From positions 1-64,000 of the forward strand of contig CBDDEH010000003.1 of NCBI GenBank assembly GCA_965226865.1: 64,000 nt of DNA. Direction: 5' to 3'. The DNA is from CBDDEH01 sp965226865 (GTDB lineage Bacteria; Chloroflexota; Dehalococcoidia; Lucifugimonadales; JAGWBF01). Positions 16,353 through 27,600 of this stretch are shown piece after piece. How positions within the stretch are numbered: the first letter of the stretch is position 1; every line of letters begins with the position of its first letter. A program made the translations under genes and the position numbers. The notes below the pieces were generated by a model. That model was given only the letters and a program-made list of their open reading frames with translations, was not told where the DNA came from and did not search any database.

Positions 16353-17939
16353 TTAGAAGCCGCCGCTACGCAGCTCACCCGCTACGACTGTGGCACTGGG
16401 CTCAATGGCGTGGATTTTCTCCACATCGGTTTCAAACGGATTCTGCGGAAGGACGATGAAATCCGCCAGCAAGCCGGCCTTTATGACGCCAACTTCTCCT
16501 TCCAACCCGAGCTGCGCAGCGCCGTTGATGGTATAGCCGGCCAGCGCCTGTTCCAATGAAATTCTGGCATCAAGCGGCGGCAGGGTGATGGCATCGGGCT
16601 TGTCTGTTGCCCGTCGGGTAACGCTCATTTCCATACCAAGAAAGGGATTCACTCCCCGCGGGTTATGAACAACATCGCTGGACAGCGTAACATTGGCCTG
16701 CTGCTGCACAAAGTGACCAGCAACCTGGGAGCGGCTGGCCCGTTCCGGGCCGACGTTGATCTCTCCGGCTTTCCCGTAGAATGTTGCGCCGAACCAGTGC
16801 GGCGAGAAATTGGCGTGTACGTTCAACTCGGGAAAGCGTTTGACATCCCTGTCGGCAACCAAGAACAGGTGACTTATCGTGACCTCGATTTTCATAGGCC
16901 GACCCAGGGCGCCCTGTGCTTGCTCGACTGCGTCGAGAATATCCCTGGTTGCACGGTCACCCGACGCGTGCAGGTGCAGGTCAATGTCGTGGCCATCCAA
17001 TTCTTGCATGAAGCTGCTCAACCTCTGAGGCGTGAACAAGACACCGCCGTAGCTGTCAGGGTCTGTAACGTAGGGCTCCAGCACAGCCGCGGTGAGAATA
17101 TCCAGCATGCCGTCGTAGTGAATCTTGACGGTGTTGAACTGGAGTTTTCCATGGCCATACGTTTCCCTGAGCCGGAGCAGGGATTCCACCGCGGTTTCGA
17201 TCTGACCCGGCGTCCATATGTGGTACGACCCCTCCCAACGCAACGGCAGATTGCCTTCTATTGCGATGTCATGCGCAGCCTGGTACACCGCGTCCTCCAT
17301 ATTGAAGTTGCCGGCATCCCACAATGTCGTGATGCCCTTGCTTGACATGTAGTTCAGATACTTCAGCATTCGTTCCTTCAATTTATCGGGACTCGGCACC
17401 GACTTGCCACCCGTGTGGTGGGTTAGGACAAACTCCTTGAGCCAGCCTGTGGGCTCTCCGGCCTCGTCGCGCACAATATACGACAGGTTCTCACTGAGGT
17501 CCGGCGTATCTCTGCCGATGCCCAGTGTCCGTAGCATTGCGGAATTAACCCAGACGCTGTGTCCCGAATTGTCGAACAACACAATGGGCCTTATGCTGGC
17601 AATCTCATCCAGGTCTCTTTTATGGGGGCCGTCAGGCACGTAGGCGGCAACATCCCATACCCCCTGTGAGATCACGAGAGGGAAAAACGGGTGATCGTCT
17701 GCGTACTGTTGCAACCAGGCCAGCGTTGCCTCCCGTGGCCTGGTTGGCATCCTGTCGGGTGTGGCAGGCTCTTCGTTCTCTCCAACGGTTTCATCCAGCC
17801 CGGACAGGTCGGCCCCAGTGCTGATCAAGCCGGGGTGGGTGTGTGCGTCGATTATCCCCGGCATCACGAATTGGCCCTGCAAGTCTACGAGCTTGCTGTC
17901 TCCACCGGCGTACTGCAAGGCGTCCTCGTCAGAGCCCAC
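16353..17939 (-). pseudogene. amidohydrolase (YtcJ-like), N terminus lost
   Basis: The 528 residues read from GTG 17939 contain DAHTHPG (first metal-binding HxH), VKIHYDGM, HLHASGDRAT and SDVVHNPRG, and end in the composite beta region LLADFIVLPQNPF, as in amidohydrolase family 3 enzymes of the YtcJ type. The frame runs on upstream without a start through AESLVTKGGRIVFVG, which belongs to the conserved N-terminal beta strands, and is cut near 17975 where UvrD-like sequence begins. About 25-30 N-terminal residues, needed for the small beta sandwich, are missing. The remaining enzyme might fold but is probably inactive. Confidence 0.75.
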
Positions 17940-17973
17940 AAAAACGATTCTGCCACCTTTCGTGACCAGCGAC

Positions 17974-18600
17974 TCAGCCCGCGAGGGCGGAGATCAGATC
18001 GTACTGTTCCAAGCCGATGTCCTGGTACTCGTCGACCAGTATCCAGCGAAAGCCCGCCAACAGCCGCTCGCGATACTCGTCCGCTTCGTCAGGCGGCAGG
18101 CCTTCGCCGCGCAGCAGGGCTGTGGCCTGTCGCAACACTTCCTGGAAGTCCCCTTCGTTCAGACGGTTTGCACGCCCTGAGAAACTGGCACCAACCACCC
18201 GCATGGCAATGGCGTGGCAGCTGAACACCATCACGCCTCGAGCGTCATCGCCGATGAGTTCCGCCAGACGGCGGCGAATCTCTACCGCGGCGTGCCGGTT
18301 GTAAGCGAGTGCGAGGATGCCGCGAGGGTTCTCTCGCTTCACACGCACCAGGTAGGCGATGCGGTGCATCAACACCCGCGTCTTGCCCGAGCCGGGACCG
18401 GCAAGCACCAGTACATTGGTCTGCTCCCGGTCGTCGGCCACGATGCGGCGTTGGATGGGGTTGTTCAGGCTCTCGACGATAGCCCGCCAAGATTCCGGCG
18501 TGGTCTGGCGGGAAGTCTCCGTCTCTCGATTTGGTAGCCAGCGGCTCGGGATGCTCGTGACAGTCCCCACCGACAACCCGGAGTTCGCCGCCGTGCTCAA
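17974..18600 (-). pseudogene. UvrD/PcrA-like helicase, N-terminal fragment
   Basis: 208 residues carry NPIQRRIVADDREQ (Q motif), VLVLAGPGSGKTRVLMHRIA (Walker A), LALAYNRHAAVEIRRRL (motif Ia) and WILVDEYQDIG (Walker B), then stop right after LISALAG. The rest of superfamily-1 helicase motifs III-VI is absent. The stop is created at the junction with the amidohydrolase remnant on the same strand, so a deletion fused two unrelated genes. The upstream start is uncertain; TTG 18600 is a minimum. Confidence 0.75.
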
Positions 18601-18803
18601 GGTGGTTCGCGCCCGGGGCCTGTGGCTCCGGTACCGCAGCTACCGCAGGAAGGGACGCATTGTGAGGGCTCTGCCATCGACGAAACCCGTGTAAAGTCTG
18701 CCAGTTCACTATAGAGCCTCTTCAGACCGGCATGGTACTATCGCTGTGGCGAAAGCGCATCAGCTTTGACAAGAAACGGATCATTTGATCGACAGGGTCT
18801 AAC

Positions 18804-19265
18804 GTGAAGAAGGTACTCTGTCTGGTAATGGCGATAGCTCTGGCATCCGCAGTGCTCGTTGCCTGCGGCAAAGACCCCACACCGACAGAGCCTGCTCCGA
18901 CAGCCGAACCTACTTCCATGCCTACTGTCATCCCTACACCAATGCCCACGGCAACGCCGACTCCGACGCCTACTGCCATCCCCACGCCAATGTCCACCGC
19001 AACGCCGACACCAATGCCTACACCCACACCCACGCCAGCCCCCACGGCAACGGCCCCAATGGACCCCATGTCCAAAATGGACGGTGATACCGACCTTCCC
19101 GCGGACTGTTTGCCCGGCGGCATGCTGGACGACGCCGCAACGGTCTCTTCGTGCAACGCGCAGGCCATGCAGCAGGTCAAGAGCTTCTCCTTCGACGGGG
19201 AGTTCAATCTGCTGGCTATCTTCCCCGTGGAAGGCCCAACGCTGGGGAGGGCTCCATACGGATAA
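18804..19265 (+). CDS. N-terminal part of a peptide-binding lipoprotein (frameshifted)
   Basis: The start MKKVLCLVMAIALASAVLVA is followed by a lipobox Cys, then a long linker of repeated TPTP units. The segment from VKSFSFDGEFNLLAIFPVEG resembles an LppX/LprG-like lipid-carrier fold. The frame ends at 19265 only because one G is missing from a GGGG run at 19244-19247; adding it restores the reading into the following 2.6-kb frame. This entry and the next are one gene of roughly 1,000 codons. Confidence 0.65.
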   Translation: MKKVLCLVMAIALASAVLVACGKDPTPTEPAPTAEPTSMPTVIPTPMPTATPTPTPTAIPTPMSTATPTPMPTPTPTPAPTATAPMDPMSKMDGDTDLPADCLPGGMLDDAATVSSCNAQAMQQVKSFSFDGEFNLLAIFPVEGPTLGRAPYG

Positions 19266-21823
19266 GCGGCGCTATTGTCCTGCCGGACAGGTTCAGATTC
19301 AAGATATCCCTGAACCCCGACGGGGAGATGATCGAGATGAACGGCGTGGTCATCGGAGAGGACAGCTACATCCGTGACCCTGAGTCAGCCCAGTGGTTCA
19401 AGGGAAGTCCCCCTGAAGATGACTTCCTGGGCGTCATGCAGCTGGTCGGATTGCTTCACCTGCCGAACGACGCTAGCGCAGCTCTGAACGAATCCATAGA
19501 CCTTGACGATGGAACCAGAGGCTACGTGCTTGTCTCCGATCAGACCGGTCTGGGGAGCGGGATGGAAGGATTTGAGTTCCCAGGGGGCAACCTCACCAGG
19601 GTTGTGGGCGCCGATGACTTTCTGACCAGGGAGATCAGGGTTCCTGTTGAAGGCTTGGACGATGAGATGCGCGATCTCATCACCATCAGCTACCACGGCT
19701 ACAATGAGCCGCATGAGATTGAACCGCCTGCGGAGTATGTAATCCTTCCGGGCGAGTCGATGGAGTCGGGCGCTATGGGAGCGCCGACAGTTGTGGGATT
19801 GGTCAGGAACGAAGAGGGTGATGTCGAGGTGACGTTCAGTGAGCCTGTCCATGTTCAGGGCGAGGTCGAGCTGTATGTCCTAGACCCCGAGACCGGAGGC
19901 TGGGGTCTCCCTCTTCTTGACGGGAGCGGTACGGACACTCTCACCTTCGACGCGGACGCAGAGGACAGGCCTACACTGATCGTTGGCGAGAGTCAGCTCG
20001 CCGGGTTCGCCTTCCCAGCGCCAGACTCGCAGATAACAGATTCCGATGGCACTTGGGTGATCCTGAACTTCGATCTATGGACGTACGACACCGGGACCAC
20101 ACCCGCCGCTCAGACCATGATCGTAGACCAGCTCAAGAAGAATGCAGAGGAGTTCGAGTACGCCATTGGAAGACCGGGCGGCATCCGGACCTTGGCGACC
20201 GTTTCCGAGCCGCTCACACTCAACCTTGCCATCGCGAACGACGCCTCGTCGTCGGGTGTCCTGGGATACCTTTTCGAGGGGCTGACCGAGACCTCGTGGC
20301 TGACCGACGAGGTGGAACCGGCGCTGGCGGAGTCCTGGGAGCGTTCGGATGACGGGCTGACGTGGACATTCCATCTTCGCAAGGACGTGAGGTGGCACGA
20401 CGGTGAGCCCTTCACCGCCCACGACGTGGACTTCACCTTCAACAGAATCATCTACAACGACGACATACCCGCCAGCAGCCGCTCGTCATTCAACTTCCGG
20501 TTCCTGGACGAGGAGAGCGGCGAATGGAGAGAGGAGAAGATGACCGTCACGGCGCCGGACGACCATACGGTCCAATGCGTTCTCCCCGTGTCGTTCGCCC
20601 CCTTCCTCCGCTCCATGGGCACCGCGATATATCCCAAGCACATCCTTGAGAAGCACGTGGACGACGGCACCTTCGCATCGACGTGGGACATCGACACGTA
20701 CCCATCCGAGATCATCGGCACCGGCCCATTCACCATAGAACGTTACGTTCCAGGCGAGCGTGTGGTCATGCGGCGCAATCCGGACTACTGGCTCAAGGAC
20801 GATGCGGGCAACAGCCTGCCGTACGTGGGCGAAGTGATTCACGTCATCGTCCCGGACTTCGAGGCGGAGCTTGCCAAGTTCCTGGCGGGTGAGGCGGATT
20901 CCCACGGCGTGCTGGGCGAGGAGCTTGCAGAGCTGGAACCGCTCCAGGAGGAAGGAAACTTCACGATATACAGGCGAGGCCCCGCTTTCGGGACTACGTT
21001 CCTGGGGTTCAACATGAACCCCAGCAAGAATCCGGACACCGACAAACTCTATATCGCGCCCGAGAAGCTGGAGTGGTTCCGGAACAAGCAGCTCCGCCAG
21101 GCCGTCGCGCACAGCATCGACAAGGATGCGATCATCAACGACGTGCAGCACGGCCTCGGCTACCCGCAGTGGTCGTCCATAAGCCCGGCCGCGGGCGACT
21201 TCCACAACCCGAACGTCCGGAAGTACGAATATGACTTGGACAAAGCCAACGAAATCCTGGACGGCCTCGGCTGGACGGATACCGACGGGGATGGGATACG
21301 GGAGGACGGCGAGGGCAACGAGATAGCGTTCTCGCTCGTGACCAACACGGGCAACACTGTGCGCGAAAAGGTCGGTACGATAGTCAGTCAGGGTATGGAG
21401 GAGATCGGAATCAAGGTGGACTATAGGCTGATCGAGTTCGGCGACCTCGTCGCCCAGCTAACCGATTCCTATGACTGGGAGACCATGGTCATCGGCTTCA
21501 CCGGCGGATCGGACCCCTACAGCGGCATCGGCTTCTGGCACAGCGGGGAGAACCTGCACCTCTGGTACCCCAACCAGCCGGAGCCGACGACGGAATGGGA
21601 AGCTGAGATCGACCAGATGTACATCATGGGCAGCCAGGAGTTGGACCGTGACAAGCGCGTTGGGTACTACCACCGCGCACAGGAAATCGCCGCCGAGAAC
21701 GTACCGGTGGTCTATACGACGCTCTCGGAACGGCTGAGCGCAGTCCGAAACGTCTTCGGCAACATCACGCCCACCCTGTATGCGCTCTGGGACATTCGCT
21801 ACCTCTACCGGACGGATCAATGA
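19242..21823 (+). CDS. oligopeptide ABC transporter substrate-binding protein (SBP_bac_5), main part
   Basis: This continues the lipoprotein begun at 18804. First comes the rest of an LppX-like beta domain (LPDRFRFKISLNPDGEMIEM), then a beta-sandwich-like stretch near 19780-20060. From about 20190 there is a full SBP_bac_5 domain: PLTLNLAIANDASSSGVLGY, WTFHLRKDVRWHDGEPFTAH, GTGPFTIERYVPGERVVMRR, RQAVAHSIDKDAI, and an Asp-rich DTDGDGIRED loop. Such proteins capture peptides or other solutes for ABC import from the outer membrane face. No permease or ATPase genes lie nearby, so the protein would need a distant partner or act otherwise. Confidence 0.8.
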
Positions 21824-21919
21824 CCGGTAAATGGAAGGTCCTCATCACCAAGGATGTCAGGCGCTTATGTGTTGTCAATCAGCAAAAGTGGGATAGATCG
21901 GGACCGGAGAGGATTGTCA

Positions 21920-22640
21920 TTATGAAGAGGCAGATCTGAGTTCCCTAAGGGTTCTGTTGTAGCGCCGTCGCCTGTCGATTGTCCTAAGCTGCACCTTCTT
22001 TCTGCGCTCTAGTATCTGCTGCCGCCTTCCCTTGAGCACGTCTGAGGGAGTCACGTTGTCCAGCGCCATGTGGTAACGCCGGTAGTTGTAGTAGCTGACA
22101 AAGGCGGTGATGGTCGCCTCGAGATCGGACGGCACCTCATAGGGGACCTGGTTGACGTCCCGCTTGAGCGTCTGGTGATAACGCTAAAGCTTGCCGTTGG
22201 TCTGAGGGTGGAAAGGCGTGGTCAGGATGTGGCTGGATTGGCGCTTCACTACCGAGGATGCGCGCATCAAGCTAAAGTCACTCTACCCATCAATACAAAA
22301 ACGTTGAACCACTAGTATCTGCTGCCGCCTTCCCTTGAGCACGTCTGAGGGAGTCACGTTGTCCAGCGCCATGTGGTAACGCCGGTAGTTGTAGTAGCTG
22401 ACAAAGGCGGTGATGGTCGCCTCGAGATGATGCCCACCAGTCTGAGGTAGTCTCCAAAGGCTCGGGACATGTAGCCAGGGCCGTTGTCGCTCAGCAACAT
22501 GGTCTTGTCTGCCACCGGGACTTCAGTCATGCCGGTCATGTCCACCGCATCCTGGACCACCTCGATGAAAGAGTCAGAGGTCATGTCACGCTGGAGCTTG
22601 CGGGCCAGGATGAAGCGTGAGAAGAAGTCATCCATGACTG
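21920..22640 (-). pseudogene. IS3/IS481-like transposase remnants
   Basis: Two blocks are visible. 22640-22430 holds part of the integrase core: FFSRFILARKLQRDMTSDSF, LLSDNGPGYMSRAFGDYLR with the DNGPGY motif. 22190-21920 holds the C-terminal end: YHQTLKRDVNQVPYE and TAFVSYYNYRRYHMALDNVT. A 117-bp block is repeated on both sides (22009-22125 and 22312-22428), so the arrangement is scrambled and inactive. Confidence 0.7.
22009..22428. repeat. 117-bp direct repeat inside the transposase remnant
   Basis: 22009-22125 and 22312-22428 appear identical by eye, 303 bp apart, both starting CTAGTATCTGCTGCCG and ending GTCGCCTCGAGAT. They encode the same RRYHMALDNVT region. Likely a local duplication or a second IS copy collapsed by deletion. 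Confidence 0.75.
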
Positions 22641-22655
22641 TGTTCGCTAGGATGC

Positions 22656-22690
22656 AATAGACACCGAAAACTCCGGTACTCGTGGGCGGT
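22656..22690 (+). repeat. recombinase 3'-tail repeat R2, copy d
   Basis: AATAGACACCGAAAACTCCG then GTACTCGTGGGCGGTGG; read forward it gives TPKTPVLVGGGP. It sits between the IS3 remnant and the reverse R1 copy, with no recombinase body attached. Confidence 0.5.
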
Positions 22691-22779
22691 GGTCCTATAG
22701 GCAGATGATGGGAAGACTCCCGATGGGGAGTAAAGCTCCGACAGATGTCTGCGCCACCCGGCCTTAGTGGACGGTTCGA

Positions 22780-23035
22780 GCCTTCTCAGGTGGGCCTTTT
22801 TTCACCGTAGACAGAACCATCTTTGAATTGTCGCTGGGAAGTTTGAGGGGTTGTGCTGGGCGGTAGGCAGTACCATCTTCCAGATCCGGCCCGGCAGCGT
22901 CTCCGCCACTATGGTGTGTCAGGGCAGACGAGCGGAGCAACAGAAGTCAAATCAGCGGGCGATCCAAGACCAACCTGCGGTAGACACTCTTTACCAGACA
23001 GGCGTGCCGGGTCCGGTGCTGCTCCCGCTAGACAC
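22780..23035 (-). repeat. dispersed repeat R1, long copy in reverse
   Basis: This is the reverse complement of the 7333-7620 repeat, with the same landmarks in mirrored order and both GAAGATGGTNCTG cores (22804-22838 and 22861-22889). The outer end, GGTTCGAGCCTTCTCAGGTG, resembles a tRNA 3' end but its arms do not pair. Confidence 0.6.
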
Positions 23036-23040
23036 TAGTG

Positions 23041-23095
23041 GTCCACCAGACTTGACAAAATCAAGAGCGTTTATGCTGAGGTTTAGCTTGTTCCA
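23041..23095 (+). repeat. recombinase-tail repeat R3
   Basis: GACTTGACAAAATCAAGAGC leads into TTTATGCTGAGGTTTAGC, giving LTKSRAFMLRFSL. The same tail occurs at 45640-45705 (TKSRTFTLRFRL) and partly at 38105-38145, and the intact recombinase at 53.9 kb ends GGPDWTKSRT before its junction. Confidence 0.5.
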
Positions 23096-23198
23096 GCAGG
23101 CTCTTCGAGCGCATAATGACTGGGAGGGACTGACGGGCTTTGCGGCGAAGCCAAGGAGCAGGCGGTTAGCCCTTTCGTCGCGTGTAGGGAGGTGTATT

Positions 23199-24470
23199 TT
23201 GGGAGAGTCCACTCGCCGGACAGTATGGGTTGCGTGCTTATGTTTGCTGGCCGTCGCTTTGCTGTGGGCGGGCGCCGTCTCATGCGGAGGACAGGGCTTC
23301 GAAGCCGGTCCCCTCGGAGCCGTGTAGGTGGCACCCGGAGAGGCCATCCAGATACGTTCGATGCACGTCCTTACAGGGCTTGGTGACCTGGGCGCCCCGA
23401 GCCAACGCGGCGTGGCGCTGGCGTTGGCTGACTATGGTCCTGTCAAAGGGCACGATGTCGAGATGGGCGCCGGCCTCGACTCGCTCTGCACCGAGGAAGG
23501 CGGACGTGCCGCCGCGGATACGGTGACCGGCGACCCCCGGGTCGTCGGCGTCATCGGCACGTCCTGCTCGGTCGCCGCCACAGCCGCCTCGCCAATCCTC
23601 AGCGAGGCCGGCCTGGTGATGATCTCTTCCTCCAATACGGCCCCTTCGCTGACCTCCGACCTTCGCGGCAACGCCGATTCCAACCATCATCCCGGCTACT
23701 ACCGGACCTCCAGCAACGATCTGCATGAGGCGCGCGCGGTGGCGCAGTTCGCCTACAACGATCTCGGCCTACGCAGGATGGCGGCCATCCACGACGGCGA
23801 CCCCTACACTACCGGCCTCACCGGCGCCTTCGCCACCGCATTCGAGGAGCTAGGCGGCTCGGTCGCCGTCGCCTCTGTCAGCAGGGGCGATACGGACATG
23901 GCCCCCGTCCTCACCCGGATTGCGGCGGGCAGTCCGGGTGGCCTCTTTTTTCCCCTCTTCCAGGAAGAAGGCGCCCACATCGTCCAGCAGGTCGGCCAGA
24001 TCGCTGGGCTTGAGGACGTCACGCTGATTGGCGGCGCGGCCCTGCTGGTCTCCGAGTTCCTGGCCATCCCCGAGTCGGAGGGCGTCTACTTCCCAGGTCC
24101 GGAGTTGAGCTCCGTCGGCAACACGAACGAGGCGACCGGCAAGAGCGGCGAGGCGCTCATCGCCGACTATCGAGAGCGGTACGGCGAGGCGCCCACATCC
24201 GCCTATTTGGCCCACGCCTACGACGCGGCCACGATGCTCCTCCGCGCGATCGACGTGGTCGCTGTTGTCGACGGAGATGCGCTGTACATCGACCGGGCCA
24301 AGCTCCGGGAGGCGCTGGCCGGAGTTTCCGGCTTCAGGGGTATCATCGGGGTCATCTCCTGTGACGAGTTCGGCGACTGCGGCACCGGCCGCGTACAAAT
24401 AGCGCACCACACCGATTCCAGCGTCACCGACATTGCGGGGCTACCCGTTGTCTACAGCTACGCGCCTTGA
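23199..24470 (+). pseudogene. branched-chain amino acid ABC substrate-binding lipoprotein (LivK-type) with nonsense codon
   Basis: TTG 23199 after GGGAGG gives a lipoprotein signal (TVWVACLCLLAVALLWAGAV then a Cys). An in-frame TAG at 23325-23327 interrupts an otherwise continuous frame, consistent with GAG to TAG. Beyond it the periplasmic-binding fold is complete: IQIRSMHVLTGLGDLG, GVIGTSCSVAATAASPILSE, MISSSNTAPSL, FAYNDLGLRRMAAIHDGDPY and a final DEFGDCGTGRVQI segment, as in Peripla_BP_6 receptors. Without readthrough only the signal peptide would be made. Its leader resembles that of the next gene. Confidence 0.8.
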
Positions 24471-24613
24471 TTTGCCAACCTGCATAGTGGCAGAATTACT
24501 CTGCGGGGGCGTGCCCTACCGTCCCCACGTGGCATATGACGAGCTCGGAGGCCGCGGATCTACCTAACGAAGGAGGCAAGCAGTTGGCCTTCACTTTGCG
24601 CGTAAAGAGTGCG

Positions 24614-27600
24614 TTGGGAAGGTCCTCATGCCGGATAGTATGGGTTGGGCTGCTGTGTTTGCTGGCCGTCGCGTTGCTGTCGGCATGTACCGACGAACCG
24701 GCAGCGACGCCAACGGCCCTGCCTCCAGAAACGCCCGTTCCCTTACCGGCCACCAGTACCCCTACGCCGACACCGGTTCCGCCAACATCCACCCCAGCGC
24801 CGACCCCGACCCCGACCCCAGCGCCGACGCCGGAGCGGGTTGGCGCTCCCGCGATACGTGGTTTCGGCATCGACACTGACACCCTCTGGGGGCAGCTGTT
24901 CGACAGGTTCACCACCTCCGAGCAATCCTGCATCCGCACCGAATTGGGTGACGAGCTGCTGGAGTCCGTGCTGGAACGGCGTGCTATGCCCGAAGGCGAC
25001 ACGCAGCAGTGGGAGGCGTCTATATTCGGCTGCCTCGCTCCGGAAACAGCCGCCGGAATATTCCTCTCTGCCCTTGTTGCGCAGATGGAGGGGCTGACCG
25101 AGGAGGCTGAAGGGTGCCTGAGAGAGTTGCTGGCGGACGCCGATGTGGCTGATATCGTTGCCGGGACCCTGCCGGACGCCAGCCCTGCCGCCGCCACTGC
25201 AGCCTTGAAGTTTACGGTCGGCCTCCTGAGCTGTGTTCCTGAACAGATATTGTCTGGCGATGCCGGCCCCCCCGACCCACCGCAGGCGGATGTGTCCCTG
25301 CTCTGGCGCAATCCCACCGGAGGCTGGGTTGTCAATGCGCCGACCGTGGTCGACGGCGCGGTCTACGCAGGGTCTGACGACAACCACGTGTATGCCTTGG
25401 ACGCGGAGACCGGAGAGTTGCTGTGGCGCTTTGAGACGGACGACGTCATAAGGTCGTCCCCAACCGTGGCCGGCGGGGCGGTCTACGCAGGGTCCAACGA
25501 CAACCACGTGTATGCCCTGGATGCCGAGACCGGGGGGTTGCTGTGGAGTTACGACACCGGCGACTGGGCGCAGTACTCCCCTACCGTAAGTGGCGGGATG
25601 GTCTACCTCGGCGCACTGGCGGAGGGGGACCACAGGGTCCACGCTCTCGACGCAATGACCGGAGAAGTCCTGTGGTTTGCCGAAAGGCCGTATCCGTTCA
25701 CCCCTGAGTTCACTCCTACGGTTGCGGGCGACAAGGTCTACGTGCCGGGCGGATTCGGCGAGTTCCATGCCCTGGACGCATCAACCGGAAAGGTGGTCTG
25801 GAGCTTCAATACCGGGATCCCCGTGAAATCCCCACCCACAGTCATCGGAGGAATCGTATACCTGACGGCCTTCAACACCGCCCACGCCCTGGACGAGGCG
25901 ACCGGGGCGCTCATCTGGAGCTACGGGGCGGAGAGGTTGCCCGCGAGGGACTTCCCGGCCGTAGTCGTAGACAACGTCTACTACTTCTCGCCGGACGAAC
26001 ACATCTACGCCCTGGACACAGCGACGGGAGAGATCCTCTGGTCATACGAAGCGGGCATGATGATCAACACCGCGCCCGTGACTGCCGGGGGCATGGTGTA
26101 CGTAGGCTCCGAATCCGGCCGGTTCTACGCCCTTGACGCCGCCACCGGCGGGCTCGTCTGGAGCCGGGAGTCGATGGCCTGGGCCTTGCAGTCACCCATG
26201 GTGGCCGACGGCGTTCTGTATGCAGAGTCCAGCGATGGACACCTACGGGCGCTGGATGCGGCAACCGGGGAAGAGCTCTGGAGGTTTCAGAAGGGCTATT
26301 TCGACGGTGTCCCGTCCTACACCATTACCGGCGGCGTCTTGTACGTGGGCTCCCTGGACGGCGGCGTCTACGCCTTCATCGCTCCATTAGAAACCACAAC
26401 AGAGGGGAAAGTTCTGACAATCCTCTATTGGCAGGCTCCAACTCTGCCTGGACCCTACCTGTCGGGTGGCGCTAAAGACTTGGATGCCGGAGCAATCACG
26501 TTGGAGCCTCTGGCTAAATACGACCCGGACGGCAACCTCGTGCCAGCGCTGGCCGCCCAAATCCCGACAATCGAGAACGGAGGCTTTTCCCAGGACCTGA
26601 TGTCGATTACCTGGAAGCTGAAGGAGGGCCTGAAGTGGTCGGATGGCAGCGACATGACGGCCGAGGATGTCGTCTTCACGTGGCTCTATTGCGTGGATGA
26701 AGATACGGGATGCACGGCCGAGAGCTCATTTGACGGCATCGCCTCCGTGCTGGCCCTCGACAATCTCACCGTCCAAATCGCCTTCGACGCGCCCACACCC
26801 TACCCGTACCAGGCCTTCGTTGGCGCCGGAACGCCCATCATCAGCCGCGCGCAGTTTGCCGACTGCATCGGCGCGGCCGCCACGACCTGCGAGGCGCAGA
26901 ACACCGCCCCGCTGGGCACCGGCCCCTACCGCATCACCGGTTTCAAGACCAACGAAGGGGCCGTCTACGAGCGCAACCCCTTCTACCGGGGCCCGGCGCC
27001 CTATTTCGACAGGGTAGTCCTCAAGGGCGGCGGCGATGCGATTTCGGCGGCCCGCGCCGTGATGGAAAGGGGCGAAGCCGACTACGCCTGGAACACACAA
27101 GTGGAGCCGGAGATTCTTACTCGGATGGAAGCGGCTGGATTGGGCACAGTGGTCGTCGCCTTCACCAGCCAGGTGGAGCGTATCGTCGTCAACCAGACCA
27201 ATCCCGACCCGGCTTTGGGCGACAATCGCTCCGAGTATCTGGATGGACAAAACCCCCACCCCTTCCTGACCTTCAAGCCCATTCGCCAGGCCATGTCGCT
27301 GGCCATAGACCGCAGCCGCATATCGGAGGACCTCTACGGCTTCGCCGCGGAGCTCACCTGCAATCTGTTGACCGGCCCGCCCATTTATGTTTCTACGGCC
27401 AACGACGGGTGCCTGCTCCAGGACATTGAGGGCGCCAACAGGCTGCTGGACGATAACGGTGTCCTCGATACCGACGGCGACGGCGTCCGTGAATACAACG
27501 GAGTGCCCCTGCGGATCACTTACCAGACCTCGGCCAATGCTATTCGACAGGACACGCAGGCCCTCGTTCGCGGTTGGTGGCGTAAGATAGGCATCGAGAC

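Noticed and set aside
18359..18694. Plus-strand frame ending in a basic RARGLWLRYRSYRRKGRI stretch
   Set aside because: Antisense to the helicase fragment and without a start signal or family.
20486..21205. 239-codon antisense frame in the peptide-binding gene
   Set aside because: A shadow of the SBP_bac_5 coding sequence.
22760..22800. Possible tRNA gene ending GGTTCGAGCCTTCTCAGGTG
   Set aside because: The bases on each side of the T-loop do not pair and no anticodon arm is found upstream.
24496..25768. Long antisense frames over the propeller-SBP gene
   Set aside because: They mirror codon periodicity of the sense gene and contain no domain of their own.
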